64,000 nucleotides of DNA from assembly GCA_002261195.1 (NCBI GenBank), contig MVBO01000001.1, forward strand, positions 777,647-841,646, given 5' to 3'. Shown here one piece after another: positions 1-11,399 of this stretch. The stretch comes from Bifiguratus adelaidae. Its lineage: Eukaryota; Mucoromycota; Endogonomycetes; Endogonales. The position numbers and the translations under genes are program-made. Below the pieces are notes generated by a model, which had not been told where the DNA came from, did no database searches, and was given only the letters and a program-made list of their open reading frames with translations. Position 1 is the first letter of the stretch, and the number at the start of each line of letters is the position of its first letter.

Positions 1-277
1 CCAATAGTTTGCATAGAGTCATGTCTGGCATGACATCCTTGACGAAGAGGTGAGAGGTATGTCTACAGGCGCGAACGGGACAGGTGAAGCGCCAGGCGCT
101 GTCGGGATGGAAAGCTGGTAAACATGCCTTGCAGAGGGTGTAGCCACATGACAAGGTGACGGGTTCAACGAGAGGCGAGCGACAGACGGCACAGACGAGT
201 AAAGAGGTGAGTGTTCTTAGGCCTTGAGCACTGTCATCCGGTCGTTGAATCACGACCGTCTTCTTTACACGCTGCAT
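1..277 (-). CDS. RING-finger protein, 3' part cut by window edge
   Basis: An open frame starts at ATG 277-275 and runs off the left edge. After about 30 residues it reads a C4-type RING: CAVC, then about 13 residues later CGYTLCKAC, then CPVRAC, so the pairs C-x2-C and C-x2-C and the loop spacing of a RING/U-box-like E3 domain are visible. After the RING comes a segment ending DMTLCKLL, which resembles the linker after the first RING of fungal LON-domain RING proteins (LONRF type). That subfamily call is inference, since the LON domain would lie outside the window. The likely role is E3 ubiquitin ligase. The start was chosen because it is the only ATG just before the RING that stays in frame. 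The protein lies head to tail with SEC10, about 240 nt from the SEC10 stop. Confidence 0.6.
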   Translation of the reverse strand, partial: MQRVKKTVVIQRPDDSAQGLRTLTSLLVCAVCRSPLVEPVTLSCGYTLCKACLPAFHPDSAWRFTCPVRACRHTSHLFVKDVMPDMTLCKLL

Positions 278-517
278 GGACGTTGGCGCTATGGTGGAGC
301 CATGGAATGCTGAGGTGTGAAATGTCAAGGTTTTGGAACCGTGGACGAAAGACAAGACACAGAGAGAGACAGAGAAGAGTCAGGGGGAGTGTAAAGTATA
401 GACGTGCAGAGGCGATAGGCAAGAAAAGAGCAACAGGGTCAAAGCGTAACCCCACCCACGGAACGTTGACCCAGGCACCTGGCGCGTAAACACAAGGGGG
501 AAAGCATCGTGATCGAT

Positions 518-3500
518 CTACATATACATGCCACCCATCGCTCCCATCGCTCCCATGTAAGATACATAGTCTCTGGATCTACTCTTCATCATCTCTCCGA
601 GTTGACTATCCTTGACAAAGACAGAGAGTCGCTTGTGACGATGGTCGAGAGTGCTATGGGACTCCATCACACCGAGGAGGTGTTCGATCTTGGCCGACTT
701 GTAATCGGATCGCATCTGGAGATAGGGATGGATGATGTGGGCGTCGAGGCGTGCAAGGTACCCTTCAGAGAGGATGGACTTTAGGATTTCGGGTTTGACC
801 ACAAAGACGTTGCCTAGTTGTCGTAACATTTCAAAGCGATCGTTCAAGCTTGGGATTCGAAAAGTTTGGATGATGTCTTGATACTTGGCAATGTCCCTGC
901 ATGGGTGAGGACGTGATGCGATCCTTGCTAAGGGGATACTTACTTTGTGACGAGCAAGGCACCAGAAGGACTGACGACAAACTTTTTAAAGTGATCCAAG
1001 AGTTGGCTAAACGATGCACAGGGTTATGGCTGCTCATGGCGTCTTTGCATTCCACACTTACGAATGGAAGGCAATACCAATCTCGGATAGAAAGACTTCC
1101 CCGTTCTTGCTCTCGAGACTTTCCATGGCGACTTGCTGTACCTGTCTCAATAGTTCGACACACTGGTTACAGGGCTGTGCACAAGGTCACATCGTAAGAA
1201 TCATTGCTTGATTTCATCCCACCCATGGGTGCCTACCGTCGTGGCTACGCCAACCATGGCATTTTCGTCCTTTGGCCTGAAATCACTCTTCTTTTGCCGT
1301 GAGAGGTAGTTGGCCAGTTGGTTAGTGATGGCTAAAAGAAAGCGATGAGATGACATCCAATAGTGCAACGTGCTCTGGTACACGTACAATCTACTGTCCT
1401 TTGAACGGTCTTGTTGGCTTTGTGCTCCATCTTGGAGATGAAATTGTTTTTGCGGAATACAACGTCTCCGTGGACTTTGGGTTGTGAGTTGATAAGAGGC
1501 AGCTGAGACTAGAGTCAATATGGAATGTTGGGCTAAAGCATCGCCCACTTACAATGGCTTCCTGGAAATGTTTTTGCAGGAGGAACATGATATCTGTAGC
1601 TGATTTGACAACCTTCATGGGGCCTAGATCCACATCATTTCTGGAATCCGCATCCTCCATGGCACTACGGCACAGTCAGCAGGCGAACCATTGGAGGAGT
1701 ATCCGAGCAACGTACCTGTCCAAGGCGGTCTCGACATAGCGTGTGCCGAGGTACTCGACCAGCAAGGAGAAAAGAGCGCTGATGACCTGTGGTCTGCGAC
1801 AGACATGGTTAGGTAGACTCGTTCGCTTATCTCAATTTCCGTTATACTCACAACTCTTGAATGTCCACGAGTTCTATGCAACGCGCCATGGCCTCCGCGT
1901 GTACACCAACCATCTGAAGCGCCAAATCAGTCGACAGAAGCTCTTTATCTCCTGTGTGTCCTTGCAAATTGCCAGTCGATTGTGCCAAGTTGGAGTATCC
2001 GTATAGACCGCCGCTTGATTCATTTTGGTCCCGCTTACCCCCTTGGTTCCCGAGTCCGGCAGATGCTATGCTGGAGCCCATGCCAGCGATATGAGGTGCT
2101 GAGGTGGAGGTGGCCATGGTGTTCAATGCTCGCGTAAAGGCAGAAGATTGCTTTCCGCCGCGTGGTTTCCGTGATTGCTAGGCTAATGTCAACCATGGGG
2201 GTCATTTGATATGCGTAACGTACCTGGGCGGTTGCAAAGGAGTGGATGCATTGCTGAAACACCTCCGTCAATGCTTGCGTTTCACGTTTGAGATATCGAT
2301 CGCCTTCAATATAAGGTACGAACAAGTCGTCCATGCAGCGGTCTAATGTAGAGGCTAAAGATGGCGAGCTTGCATTGGCCGATGCGCTGGTGAAGAATTT
2401 CTTCGCTTCTTCCTCACAGTAGCGTTTCAGGCTATCAACGAAGGCTGCCGTCTCTGCATGTGTGGAAGCGAGTGTACGTAGATATGCAATACTAGAACTC
2501 TTTTCGGCACGAGAGACCAGGAATTCGATTTGGATTTGAATCTGTGAAAGCGTTGGATTCAACACGTTGAAACATACACCATCAGACCGGTCACTTACCG
2601 ATTGGGCAAAAATGCGTTGGAGGAATACTTGCAAAACAGCTGAGGGATCTGGGAATACTGCTGCAATGATCTCGGCTTCTCGCCGCACAGTGATGGTGAT
2701 TTCCTCATACAGATCAATGAGGACACGGTCAACCTCCGGGGGCGGCATCAATGGATTACCAAGGTCGTGGCTTGGAATTGATCAGATATGTCACCAGGCG
2801 CATAAACCACTCAACTTACTCGTCCGGGAAGCGTGAAACGTCGTCCATTTCGGCAATTTTTAAATGCGAAATAAAGAACTCGTGCTGGTTGACGTATATT
2901 TGGACGCATGAACCGCCACCGTTGAATTCATAAAGTACTTTGGCACAGTGCTAAGGGCAACAAGCTCAGCATTGCATGAAACTCAACAGATAGAGCGTTT
3001 TGAACTTACAGCCATCGCCTTAGGATCATAGTCCTTGTACGCGCGATCAAAATCGCGCAAGAAATCTCTCTCAAACGTCTCGCAAAACTTTTCTATTGAG
3101 CTACGTGCCTGAATGCGAGGATTGCCGATGAATATCCTGTTTAAAATTTCCGATGCGGCCTGCAGCATACCTTTCCTGGTACAGACACGTCCTTGATGAT
3201 AGCATTCAATCTCCGAGCAATGACCGCCGCCTGCACGAGAACAAAACTCAGCAAAAGTCAACTCTGCGCTCTTCATCGTATTCTACCTTCAATTCGCCAT
3301 CGGATCCACCATTCGTTCGCAACCAATCCAGCCTCTCCGATTGTCCGGTATTGAATTCCAGAAAGTATTCCAACAAATCCCGCCCTTCACTGACACGCGT
3401 ACGCTGACGGTCCGTTTGTTCCAATTGTTCTCCTATCCGTATAGCAGTATTGCCGACTTCGGTAATCTTGGACTCGAGGGAATCGAATGATTTGTAGACA

Positions 3501-3979
3501 TCCTAGAGAGCCCAATCAACTTACACTGCTATGCAATACATTGATTGACGTACATCAAATCCAGGTCCCAAGTCTTTGACCTTTTTGACATGCGCTGCTT
3601 CGGCAAGCTGTACTTCACCATCGAGCATATCACATTGTTCGCGTACTTCGGCCTTTAACGCGTTCAAACAGTCAATGACAGCTTCAAAAGTACGGATGAA
3701 AGGCTTGGGGTCCAAGGCTACGTGAAAACGTCTCAGTATGTATTAGGTCAGATAAAAGACGAGACATACCATTGCTGTGCGATTGCTTAGCCTGCTCTAC
3801 CAGACCTGCCGAAATCTTTTCTACAAACGACTTGATTTCAAAGTCGCCCTGGATAGATAGTGATGAGGACGACAGGGGAGTTAGAGTGACGCGGTGCTTA
3901 CTTGAAACTTGTCTACTTGTAGCAGCTGCTGTACATCATCGTTGAGTGCATATATGTTTGGACCTTTGGGCCGGTCCAT
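518..3979 (-). CDS. SEC10: Exocyst complex subunit Sec10
   Basis: Multi-exon gene for the exocyst subunit that tethers secretory vesicles to the plasma membrane at growth sites. The start used is ATG 3979, giving MDRPKGPNIYALNDDVQQLL, and the first intron donor follows FQ. The next exons give FIRTFEAVIDCLNALKAEV and a coiled-coil-like stretch ending in the family pattern IEKFCETFERDFLRDFD. The middle exon (2035-2751) and the last exon (518-847) carry typical Sec10 text: LGNVFVVKPE, SILSEGYLARLD, IIHPYLQMRSDY near the C terminus. The C terminus is methionine/glycine rich (GAMGAMGGMYM). I checked several joins, for example the intron ending in ttcag before ARSSIEKF, and all keep frame, so the gene looks intact. 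An upstream coding exon cannot be excluded, because the frame is open for about 30 codons before the chosen ATG. Confidence 0.88.
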
Positions 3980-4209
3980 GGCTCGTAGAAGACAAGTGAG
4001 CGGATGCGCTCTATATTCCCCAGTTGTAGTTAATTCATTAAAGATATGCAATGTGGGTCTTCTGTGCAAAGTCAGTCTGGAATCACCACTTACTCACAGG
4101 TTGTGCTAGCATCACCTTACTATGACGGCAACTAGCGATGCAAGGACTGAAAATGAGTTGGTATCATGGGTTGCTAGCCAGGATTTATTAGCAAGCAATT
4201 TACATCAAT

Positions 4210-5375
4210 CTAGTTCATCTTGCGGATGAGCTCGTTGATCTTGTGCTCACGGTCACCAGCATCACCACCCTCGACAAAGTGGCGGAACTTGCGGGTGTGC
4301 CAGCCGCCGTTGGGGTTGGAGAGCTTGAAGGGCCACAAGAAGTTGTTGGCCTCCTTGAAGTGAGGGCCAACGGTGGCAATCTCGTGAACGAGATCCTCGA
4401 TACAGACGATACCTAACTTGCCGAGAGCCTCCTCAATGATGGCGTTATCATGGAGAGGGATGCGTTGCTTGTTGACCTTGGCGTAACCGCGCTTGTAGAT
4501 CAATTCCTTGATGGACTTGAGGTTAGGTTCACCATAGGCAACGTAGGGCTCAATCAATTGGAGCATTTGAGCGGTAGCACCAGTGAGCTTGACAAAGACA
4601 CCGTTGTTGATCTGGAGAAGACGCAACAATTGCATGACCTTGCGGGGCTTGGGAGGGATATGGTTGATACCCTTGATACGGATGACGAACACAAGCTTGG
4701 GCTGAGCGGGAACATAGAAATTACCCGCAGCCTTGGCTTGGCGACGGAGACGGATCTCGTTGCGCTCATTGGCACGGTACTCTTGGACGTACTTCTCGGC
4801 GCGCTTGAAGATTTCTTGACGCTTCTTGCGTTGAAGCTGTGAGCCGATACAGGGTTAGTTATGAGGACGCTAATTATGCGTCTCGTATTCATGACAAATG
4901 TGAGCTCAGCCCCGAAAGATGGTATATTTAAAGCAGCATCGCCTTGGCTAGCTTCAATGGGTGAAAACCCTATTCATCAACGCTCACACTTGTCTGAATC
5001 ACGAGGCACCAGATCCCTCAGATACACACCTTTCTCTTCTCAGCAAGGGCAGTGGCCTTCTCGGCGTGAGCCTTCTCTTGGGTCTTTCTCTTCTTCAGGA
5101 GAGTCTCGGGGACGAGGACTTGCTCAGCGGTGGGGACGGTACTGCGGTTAAAGAACACGATAAGTATATGATTTCGTTCAACAGGAACAAAATCAAACGT
5201 TGGAGTGTCATGGATGTAAGCAGACATAGAGAGCAAGACGCTCTAGTCGCATCACAAAAGCCTTAGCGACATCCAACGAATACTTTTGATTGGAGCGATG
5301 TCTGTAAATCAGACGACAACAGTACCCATAAATCGAGGAACGCGCATCAAGGCTCGAAGCACAAGTCTACGACAT
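4210..5375 (-). CDS. RPL7: Large-subunit ribosomal protein uL30 (L7)
   Basis: Cytosolic 60S protein uL30/L7. The last exon (4210 to 4836) holds [19 protein letters not shown] and [19 protein letters not shown] and ends [20 protein letters not shown] plus a short tail, all standard for L7. The exon before it reads [19 protein letters not shown], the conserved basic N terminus. The intron between them is 4837-5029 (193 nt), much longer than the roughly 55-nt introns of other genes here, and it contains a C/D snoRNA. The first exon is inferred: ATG-TC at 5375-5371 followed by a GT donor gives the expected MSTVPTAEQ start and a roughly 220-nt first intron. An alternative is an unspliced start near 5227. 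A long first intron is usual for ribosomal protein genes. The coding strand points away from the GH15 gene. Confidence 0.92.
4899..4988 (-). ncRNA. Intronic C/D box snoRNA targeting LSU rRNA near yeast G805/A807
   Basis: Inside the 193-nt uL30 intron, minus strand: a terminal stem TGTGAGC (4988-4982) pairs perfectly with GCTCACA (4905-4899). Just inside lie box C, TGATGA (4979-4974), and box D, CTGA (4909-4906). The 13 nt before box D, accatctttcggg, are fully complementary to the conserved large-subunit rRNA segment cccgaaagatggt. The fifth nucleotide upstream of box D is C, which predicts 2'-O-methylation of the G after CCC. From memory this is yeast 25S Gm805; Am807 lies two bases away and is guided by snR39/snR59, which sit in introns of yeast RPL7A/B. 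A D' box (TTGA) and a C'-like gatg are present in the middle; the upstream guide has no assigned target. Processing would be from the spliced lariat. Confidence 0.85.
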
Positions 5376-5965
5376 TCCAAGGTATATTGCCTGCCTCGCA
5401 CCAACAAGACTTTGACGATCTGCAATACAAAATTGCCGTCAAAAAATACGGCCGAGACAGAAAAGCTTCTGCTCAGCCACAGTATAGATTTCAGGCAAAG
5501 GATTCCACACAGACCACGATCTGCACTCCGAATCCTACACCCATATCCTCAACCCAATCTCCAAGTAGAGAGACAGGATTAAGATACCGCAGTGAACTTG
5601 CGCGTGTGCTTGATAGCTAATGGTGACATTTCACAAAGTGTCCTTCTCCATACTGGTATCGACAGAACGACATCTCGTCACCCGCCAATCCACAATAGAA
5701 TCCAGACCCTTCCATGACATATCCATCGTCTGATAACCTGTGAAAACTACTACCAATACTTACGTTCCGGCCATTGATGCTGTATCGTAGGTGCAAAAGA
5801 GAAAGAACCTTTCCGTTTTTCGTGGCTTGAAAATTGGACAATTGATGACGTCACCCCATAAGCCACTATTACAATGAATGAAAGACTGTGACGTGCTTTT
5901 AAGTACGGACGATTCTTCGATTCGGCGTAAGGAAGTTCTCCTTTGAGTCTCTTGTCTATATATCG
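5376..5965. other. Divergent intergenic region between uL30 and GH15 genes
   Basis: About 590 nt between two divergent genes. It must contain both promoters. Frames here are short and resemble no family. No TATA box close to either start stands out, and I can support no RNA gene. Confidence 0.5.
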
Positions 5966-8623
5966 ATGGGAGCAGGTGATATGGACGGTGAAGGAGGCCA
6001 AGCATTTGGCTCCTTTCAAGAGCAGCAGAATATTCTTAAGGAACGCCGTCAGTCGCAGAGTAGAATCTATATGGACGATATCGAAAATACACGATGCAAC
6101 TTTCGAAAGCGAGGTAGGGCAACTGGGAAGAGAATCGTCTGAAGACGTGCCTTATTAACGAAAATATGACCAGGATATCTGCCCATTGAGAACTACGGCA
6201 TGATTGGGAATCTTCGTACGATTGCGCTCTGCGGTACCGATGGCTCGATCGACTTCTTCTGCTATCCCAAGTTCGACAGTCCTTCCATCTTTCTCCGTAT
6301 GCTCGACAATACAAAAGTGAGTATGGCGCAGGATCTGTTGACTCCGTGCACTAACGCCGATCAACAGGGAGGTAAATGCTCGGCGCCCGATTTAGCGAGT
6401 CACAAGGCGAAATTTAACCGCTCCATTGTTCAGGTCACTTTAGCATCAAGCCATTGCAGCATACGTCCAACAAGCAACAATATTTGCCCGGTTCAAATAT
6501 CCTGACCACGCGATTCTTGAGTGATGAAGGTGTCAGTCAAATTACGGAATACATGTAGGCATGACGTGTGCGCGTATTGCATTTGCTCACAGCATTGTAG
6601 GCACCTACCAAGACGAAGTCAAAGGCTCTTGACCAAGCCGCTTCTTCCTTGGCTCATTCGGCAACTCGAAGTGATCCGCGGCGAAGTCAGGTTTCGCGTG
6701 GAATGCTTTCCTTCCTTTGATTATGCTCGAGCAGCACATTCAACCGAATTCGTCCCACTCCGACAGCGCGAAAAAGAGGCAGTTTTGTACCCCGAAGATC
6801 AACTGCCTTCTCTTGTTTGCGAGAAGAAGATTGTTTTCAAGAGCAAGGATCTTACCTTGGATTTCCGCTGGCTGATCAAATGTGGCGAGGATTCGTGTCC
6901 TCGGATTGACTTCAAGCTTGAGGAAATCCCGGATGGACCAAAAGGACCTGGAGTGATCTCCGAGTTCACCCTAAAAGAAACGCAAGAGGTTATTTTCATA
7001 CTCCGAGAGATGCCTAGGGATGAGCTGAATCCTGCCCGTGTACACACAGAAAAAGGAGGAAATCCGGTAGCAGTGACAGCAGATGATATTCCAAACGCCA
7101 AGAGAGGAGCAAGTCCAGAGGAATCGATGAACGCACCAAATATTGATCCCCCACTTACGGTCAGCCTATGCAACGCCATCTTTTCGCAAACCGCCAATTA
7201 CTGGCAGGAGTGGATTTCCCAGATCAAGTATACGGGAAGATGGAGGGAAATTGTCTATCGCAGCGCCTTGATGCTGAAACTCTTGACGTACGAGCCTACT
7301 GGAGCCGTTGTTGCCTCGCCTACGTTCGGTTTACCGGAAGACATTGGAGGTAACCGTAATTGGGATTACCGCTATCTGTGGGTTCGGGACTCCGCCTTCA
7401 CCGTCTATGCTTTCATGCGGTTGGGACTCGTGGAGGAAGCTAAGAACTTTATGGGCTTCATGGAAGGCCGTTGCAATGATCTGGTAAGTAAATGACACCT
7501 CCAGCAACTACTTCGCTAACATGACGTAGAATGAGGACGGCTCATTGCAAATAATGTACAGCATCGATGGTGATAAAAAGCTGATTGAGTACGAATTAGA
7601 TCACCTCGAGGGATATCGTGGATCCAGACCGGTTCGAGTCGGCAATGGCGCTTACGATCACCTGCAATTGGATATCTATGGTGAATTTATGGATGCCGTC
7701 TACCTCTACAACAAGTACGGGCCACCTGTGAGCTACGATATGTGGTGTACTTGCCAAAAGCTGGTCAATTATGTATGTGATCATTGGGATGAACCGGATA
7801 TGAGTATCTGGGAAGTACGAGGCATGAAGCAGAACTTTACCTACTCCAAAGTCATGTGCTGGGTGGCTGTTGATCGAGGCAAGTGACAGATTAGAAGGCT
7901 TTGTTCGCAAAGGCTCACCTCGCCATCATAGGCCTACGTCTCGCTGAAAAACGCATGTTTCCCTGTCCCGATCGATACAAATGGCTCGCCGTCCGAGACG
8001 ATATTTATCTCACCGTCATGACCAAGTGCTGGAACCCCGAGAAAAAATTCTTTTGCCAATCCTACGAATCGCGCGATGCATTGGATTCCAGCGTGTTGAT
8101 CATGCCGCTTGTCTTCTTTAGTTCTCCATCGGATCCGAGATTACTGAGCACCATACACCAAATTCTCCTTCCACCTGAGAAGGGTGGGCTGACGGCTAAC
8201 AACTTGATTTTCCGATACAACTACAACACCACAGATGACGGTAAGTTTGCATCATGTCAACTACCAAGGTCATCATTGAAACGAATCAAATCTGTTCAAG
8301 TAGGTCTGGGTGGGATGGAAGGGTCTTTCTCCATGTGCACATTCTGGCTCGTGGAAGCCTTGACCCGAGCCGGCAAATACGACAAGAAGCTCTTGAATCG
8401 GGCACTCGTTGTCTTCGAGCAAATGACCGGCTACGGTAATCATCTTGGCTTGCTTTCGGAGGAGATTGCTCGAAGTGGCGAATTGTTGGGTAATTTCCCT
8501 CAAGCATTCACCCACATGAGTTTGATCAGCGGTAAGTATAGAGATCCGAAAAGGGACCATTTGGGCTCATGGTCCGTTACTTTAGCTGCTTTCAACCTCG
8601 ATCGCGTCATGCAGTCACTCTGA
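5966..8623 (+). CDS. GH15 family glycoside hydrolase (glucoamylase/trehalase-like)
   Basis: Large GH15 hydrolase of the type annotated in fungi as glucoamylase-like or trehalase-like; it would cleave terminal alpha-glucosyl bonds. The start is ATG 5966. The N-terminal domain reads [20 protein letters not shown], typical of this subfamily. The (alpha/alpha)6 barrel has [19 protein letters not shown], then MSIWEVRG with a likely catalytic Glu, then GLLSEEI with a second likely catalytic Glu, and GNFPQAFTH near the end. There is no signal peptide, so the enzyme is probably cytosolic. Introns found: 6113-6173, 6317-6367, 6372-6433, one near 6555-6600, 7483 to about 7529, 7879-7931 (a GC-AG intron), one near 8241-8302, and about 8531-8588. 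A 4-nt microexon lies between the second and third. The last intron restores the C terminus [16 protein letters not shown]. Substrate cannot be told from sequence. Confidence 0.88.
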
Positions 8624-9685
8624 TAGACCATATCTTCTTCTGTAGTGTCATCGACCCCCAAGGTACGCTTTAGAGACATTTGTATGCGATGGGAAATAAG
8701 AACAATGCGTACATTAAAGAACTACAAAACGATCATGGAGCCTAGGTTCCCATTTCCGTATACGCTCCGACACGGTCAACTTGATCTTGCGCCAAGCGAG
8801 TCAACCCGAATTGCAATTCCAATACTTCCTTGTATCTATGCACATCCATTGAGCATCCATCAACGCTTATCCTGGATGCCTTACCTTTCCGACAAGGTAC
8901 AAGAACTCAAGATCCACGTAAACCCAAACAGCCCATTCTTGTGCTGAAATGTCGTCGGCAAGTGGAGAAACCGCACATTCCCGCGTCGTCGTTGTCGTTT
9001 ACGTACCACATGGCAAATGACCTGCCAGGTCCATTGCCACTCGGCTTCTTTGGCAACCATGCTATGAAAGGCTAGGTGGCCGCGTCATGCGGCGAATTGG
9101 CCACCTAAGGGTGTGGTAGGTGAAACGAGGATGTGGTTGGGTGAGCTCCTCTGGCCGTGTGGCGTCCACCTGCTTACATCAGGCAAAAAAGGAATTGGTC
9201 TACTGGGTACTTGCCGGTAAGCTAAGAGGATCAATGGCGTGAATTGGGCTAGAGTGTGCCATGGGATCGCTCATAGGTGTGGTCACGGAAGCCGTGTCGG
9301 TGGAGTGGGCTGGACTCCAACCACCAAGGTGTGTCTAAACCCCATGACTCGATAAGCTAATGTATGTGTCCGGAATGTGTGTAAGCGATGCATGACCAAT
9401 ATGCCATGGAGAGGAGGTGTAGGGACGTTTTTTAGGTCTGCTGTCATCAAGGGACATTGACCACATCAAATTATTACTCCATCCATTGTCTTAAGTATAT
9501 AGCCAATCAATGTTCACAAATTGTTTAAATGGCCCATGATCAAGCGATTGATCGTCACTGGCAAGGGCATAGTCTGCTAGCTGCAAATGCTCACGGGTGC
9601 AGGTAGACAGGTTTATCTATTGGTCTCCACAAGATACACATATCAGAACGAGAAATTACGCAATCAATGCTTCAGCTTATGCAGA
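8624..9685. other. Convergent intergenic region, GT-rich, no supported gene
   Basis: About 1.06 kb between the convergent GH15 and ATG18 genes, unusually long for a tail-to-tail spacer here. Short frames at 8645-9075 match nothing I know and lack good intron signals. From about 9070 to 9420 the plus strand is rich in G and T and contains a hairpin (separate entry). No snRNA, RNase P or SRP RNA motif was recognised. Confidence 0.5.
9073..9107. repeat. Inverted repeat / hairpin downstream of GH15 gene
   Basis: TAGGTGGCC (9073-9081) and GGCCACCTA (9099-9107) form a perfect 9-bp stem with a 17-nt loop. An overlapping alternative stem, GCCGC/GCGGC around gtcat, would exclude the outer one. It lies about 450 nt past the GH15 stop. 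It could be an RNA fold, a protein site or chance. Confidence 0.45.
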
Positions 9686-11323
9686 TCAATCTTGCATCAC
9701 GGAGGTATTCATATCGTCGGAAGATTCGAGTAAGCTAAGCAGGATGAGGAAGGTTCAAGACGAAACGCACTTAGCGGCCTACCTGTATTGTTTCAGTAGA
9801 ACACATTCGCCACCATGTTCCAAATCAATATTATACTGGTAAAAGTAGCCTTCCGAGGTCACGACCATCACTTGCGGTGTAGTGCTACGACCAAAAAACT
9901 CACATGAGTTTCGAGACTTCGCAATGAATCGGTCAAACTATTCTCACCTGCTCAGCGCGACCAAACTCTGTGAACCGGGTGTGGGCAGCTTGAGGAAGGC
10001 GAAGTCACGTGTGGGCTCCCATACTTCGGTGATCATATTGGGTAAATAGGAGCCGACGCTACCGGCCATCTGACGTCCAAAATGTAGGGAAGAACGGCGA
10101 AGCATGCCACTACATGGCCATAGGTCAGTATCTAGTATGCCAATCTCTAAGCGCAACTGTTTTTACCTAACGCCGCCTCCACTCTTTGCGCTTCCGTTGG
10201 CATCCACTTGCTTGGGACTACCATGAGCGCCTCGCTCGTTCTCAGGTGTAAGCTTAAAAATATGGACGGTTTCTGTGTCGCTGGAAACACAGAGCAAAGT
10301 ACTGACGAGATTAAATGAAATAGAGTATATCTTGGCGGGATAGGAGCCACGGCGGAATTGAAAGAGTTTCTGAGCAGAAGGTATCGAAAAGACCCGTATC
10401 ACGGTTCCCTAAACGTTGATGAATACAAGGATGTGACTCAAAAGTTCCTTACCTTTTCACTAGCGGTGGCAAGCATAGTTCCCTCTGAATTCATGGCAAT
10501 GCACGAGACCGGCGTCTTGTGAGCTTGCACAATATTCACTACTTGTAACGATAACGCGTCGAAGATCAAGACATCTCCGGATGCAGCCGTCTGTGAGGCA
10601 TTCCCAGAGGAAAATGGAGAGCTTGGCGAAGGGGTCGGCGAAGGATAGGCAATATAACAATTATCACTAGAAGGCGAGAGCGCGCATATGGCTGTGCAAG
10701 CTTAGTCCAAGGACATGTCTAACCCATCTCACTTGCCTGCATCGTTCTTGCTCGTTTCAATAGTATGCAGCAGCTTCATATTGGATATATCATAGACGTA
10801 GATCTGCTCCTCTAGTACAACAATAAGCCGTCGTCGATTGAGCTTGACCGAAAGGATAGATGTGGGAAACGTGAGTTCGCATATGGTGGATTGGCGCTAC
10901 AAAAACCATCAATGGACCTGACTATCCTAAGGTTACGACTCACCTTTGTATTCACAATCTGTAACCGTCTTGGAGAGAACGCTGGTTGCTCTCCAGCACC
11001 TACGAGTGCCACCAACGAGGTACAAAAGAGCATCTCCACAATGCCAATACCTCCATCCGCTACACCACGTCAGTCATGCTTCTAGTGTCCAGGTCACTTA
11101 CATTTCGCATAGCATTTGCCAAAAGGGTCGCAGTTGTATATCCTGTATCCGTGGCGTGTCCCTACGGATATGCAGCTAGAGACGACTTGAGCATAGAGCG
11201 CGACAATTCTCCACGGGAAAAGGCATTCCCTCTCCGGCGTGATTAGGTGATCAAGACCTACCTAAAGTCTTGGTTAAAGTGTATAAAGAGAAGGTCATTC
11301 TTGGACTTGTTGGCAATGTTCAT
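9686..11323 (-). CDS. ATG18: Atg18/Svp1-family WD40 phosphoinositide-binding protein
   Basis: PROPPIN beta-propeller that binds PI3P/PI(3,5)P2 and acts in autophagy and vacuole membrane recycling. The start ATG 11323 gives [20 protein letters not shown], then an intron and [20 protein letters not shown], which is the family N terminus. Next come [48 protein letters not shown] and the lipid-binding FRRG motif (in [12 protein letters not shown]). The C-terminal blades read [20 protein letters not shown] and end after a last short exon in SVMQD. All joins keep frame. The FRRG and the RDFAFLKLP blade favour Atg18 itself over Hsv2, but the paralogue call is inference. Confidence 0.9.
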
Positions 11324-11399
11324 GGTGTGAGCGTTACCTCGCCTACAAGGAAAAGTCACCACGGTATATTTAAAGTCACACCTTTTATTGGAACACAGT

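Noticed and set aside
5152-5370. A second snoRNA in the first uL30 intron
   Set aside because: TGATG-like and CTGA words occur but no flanking stem or rRNA complementarity could be found.
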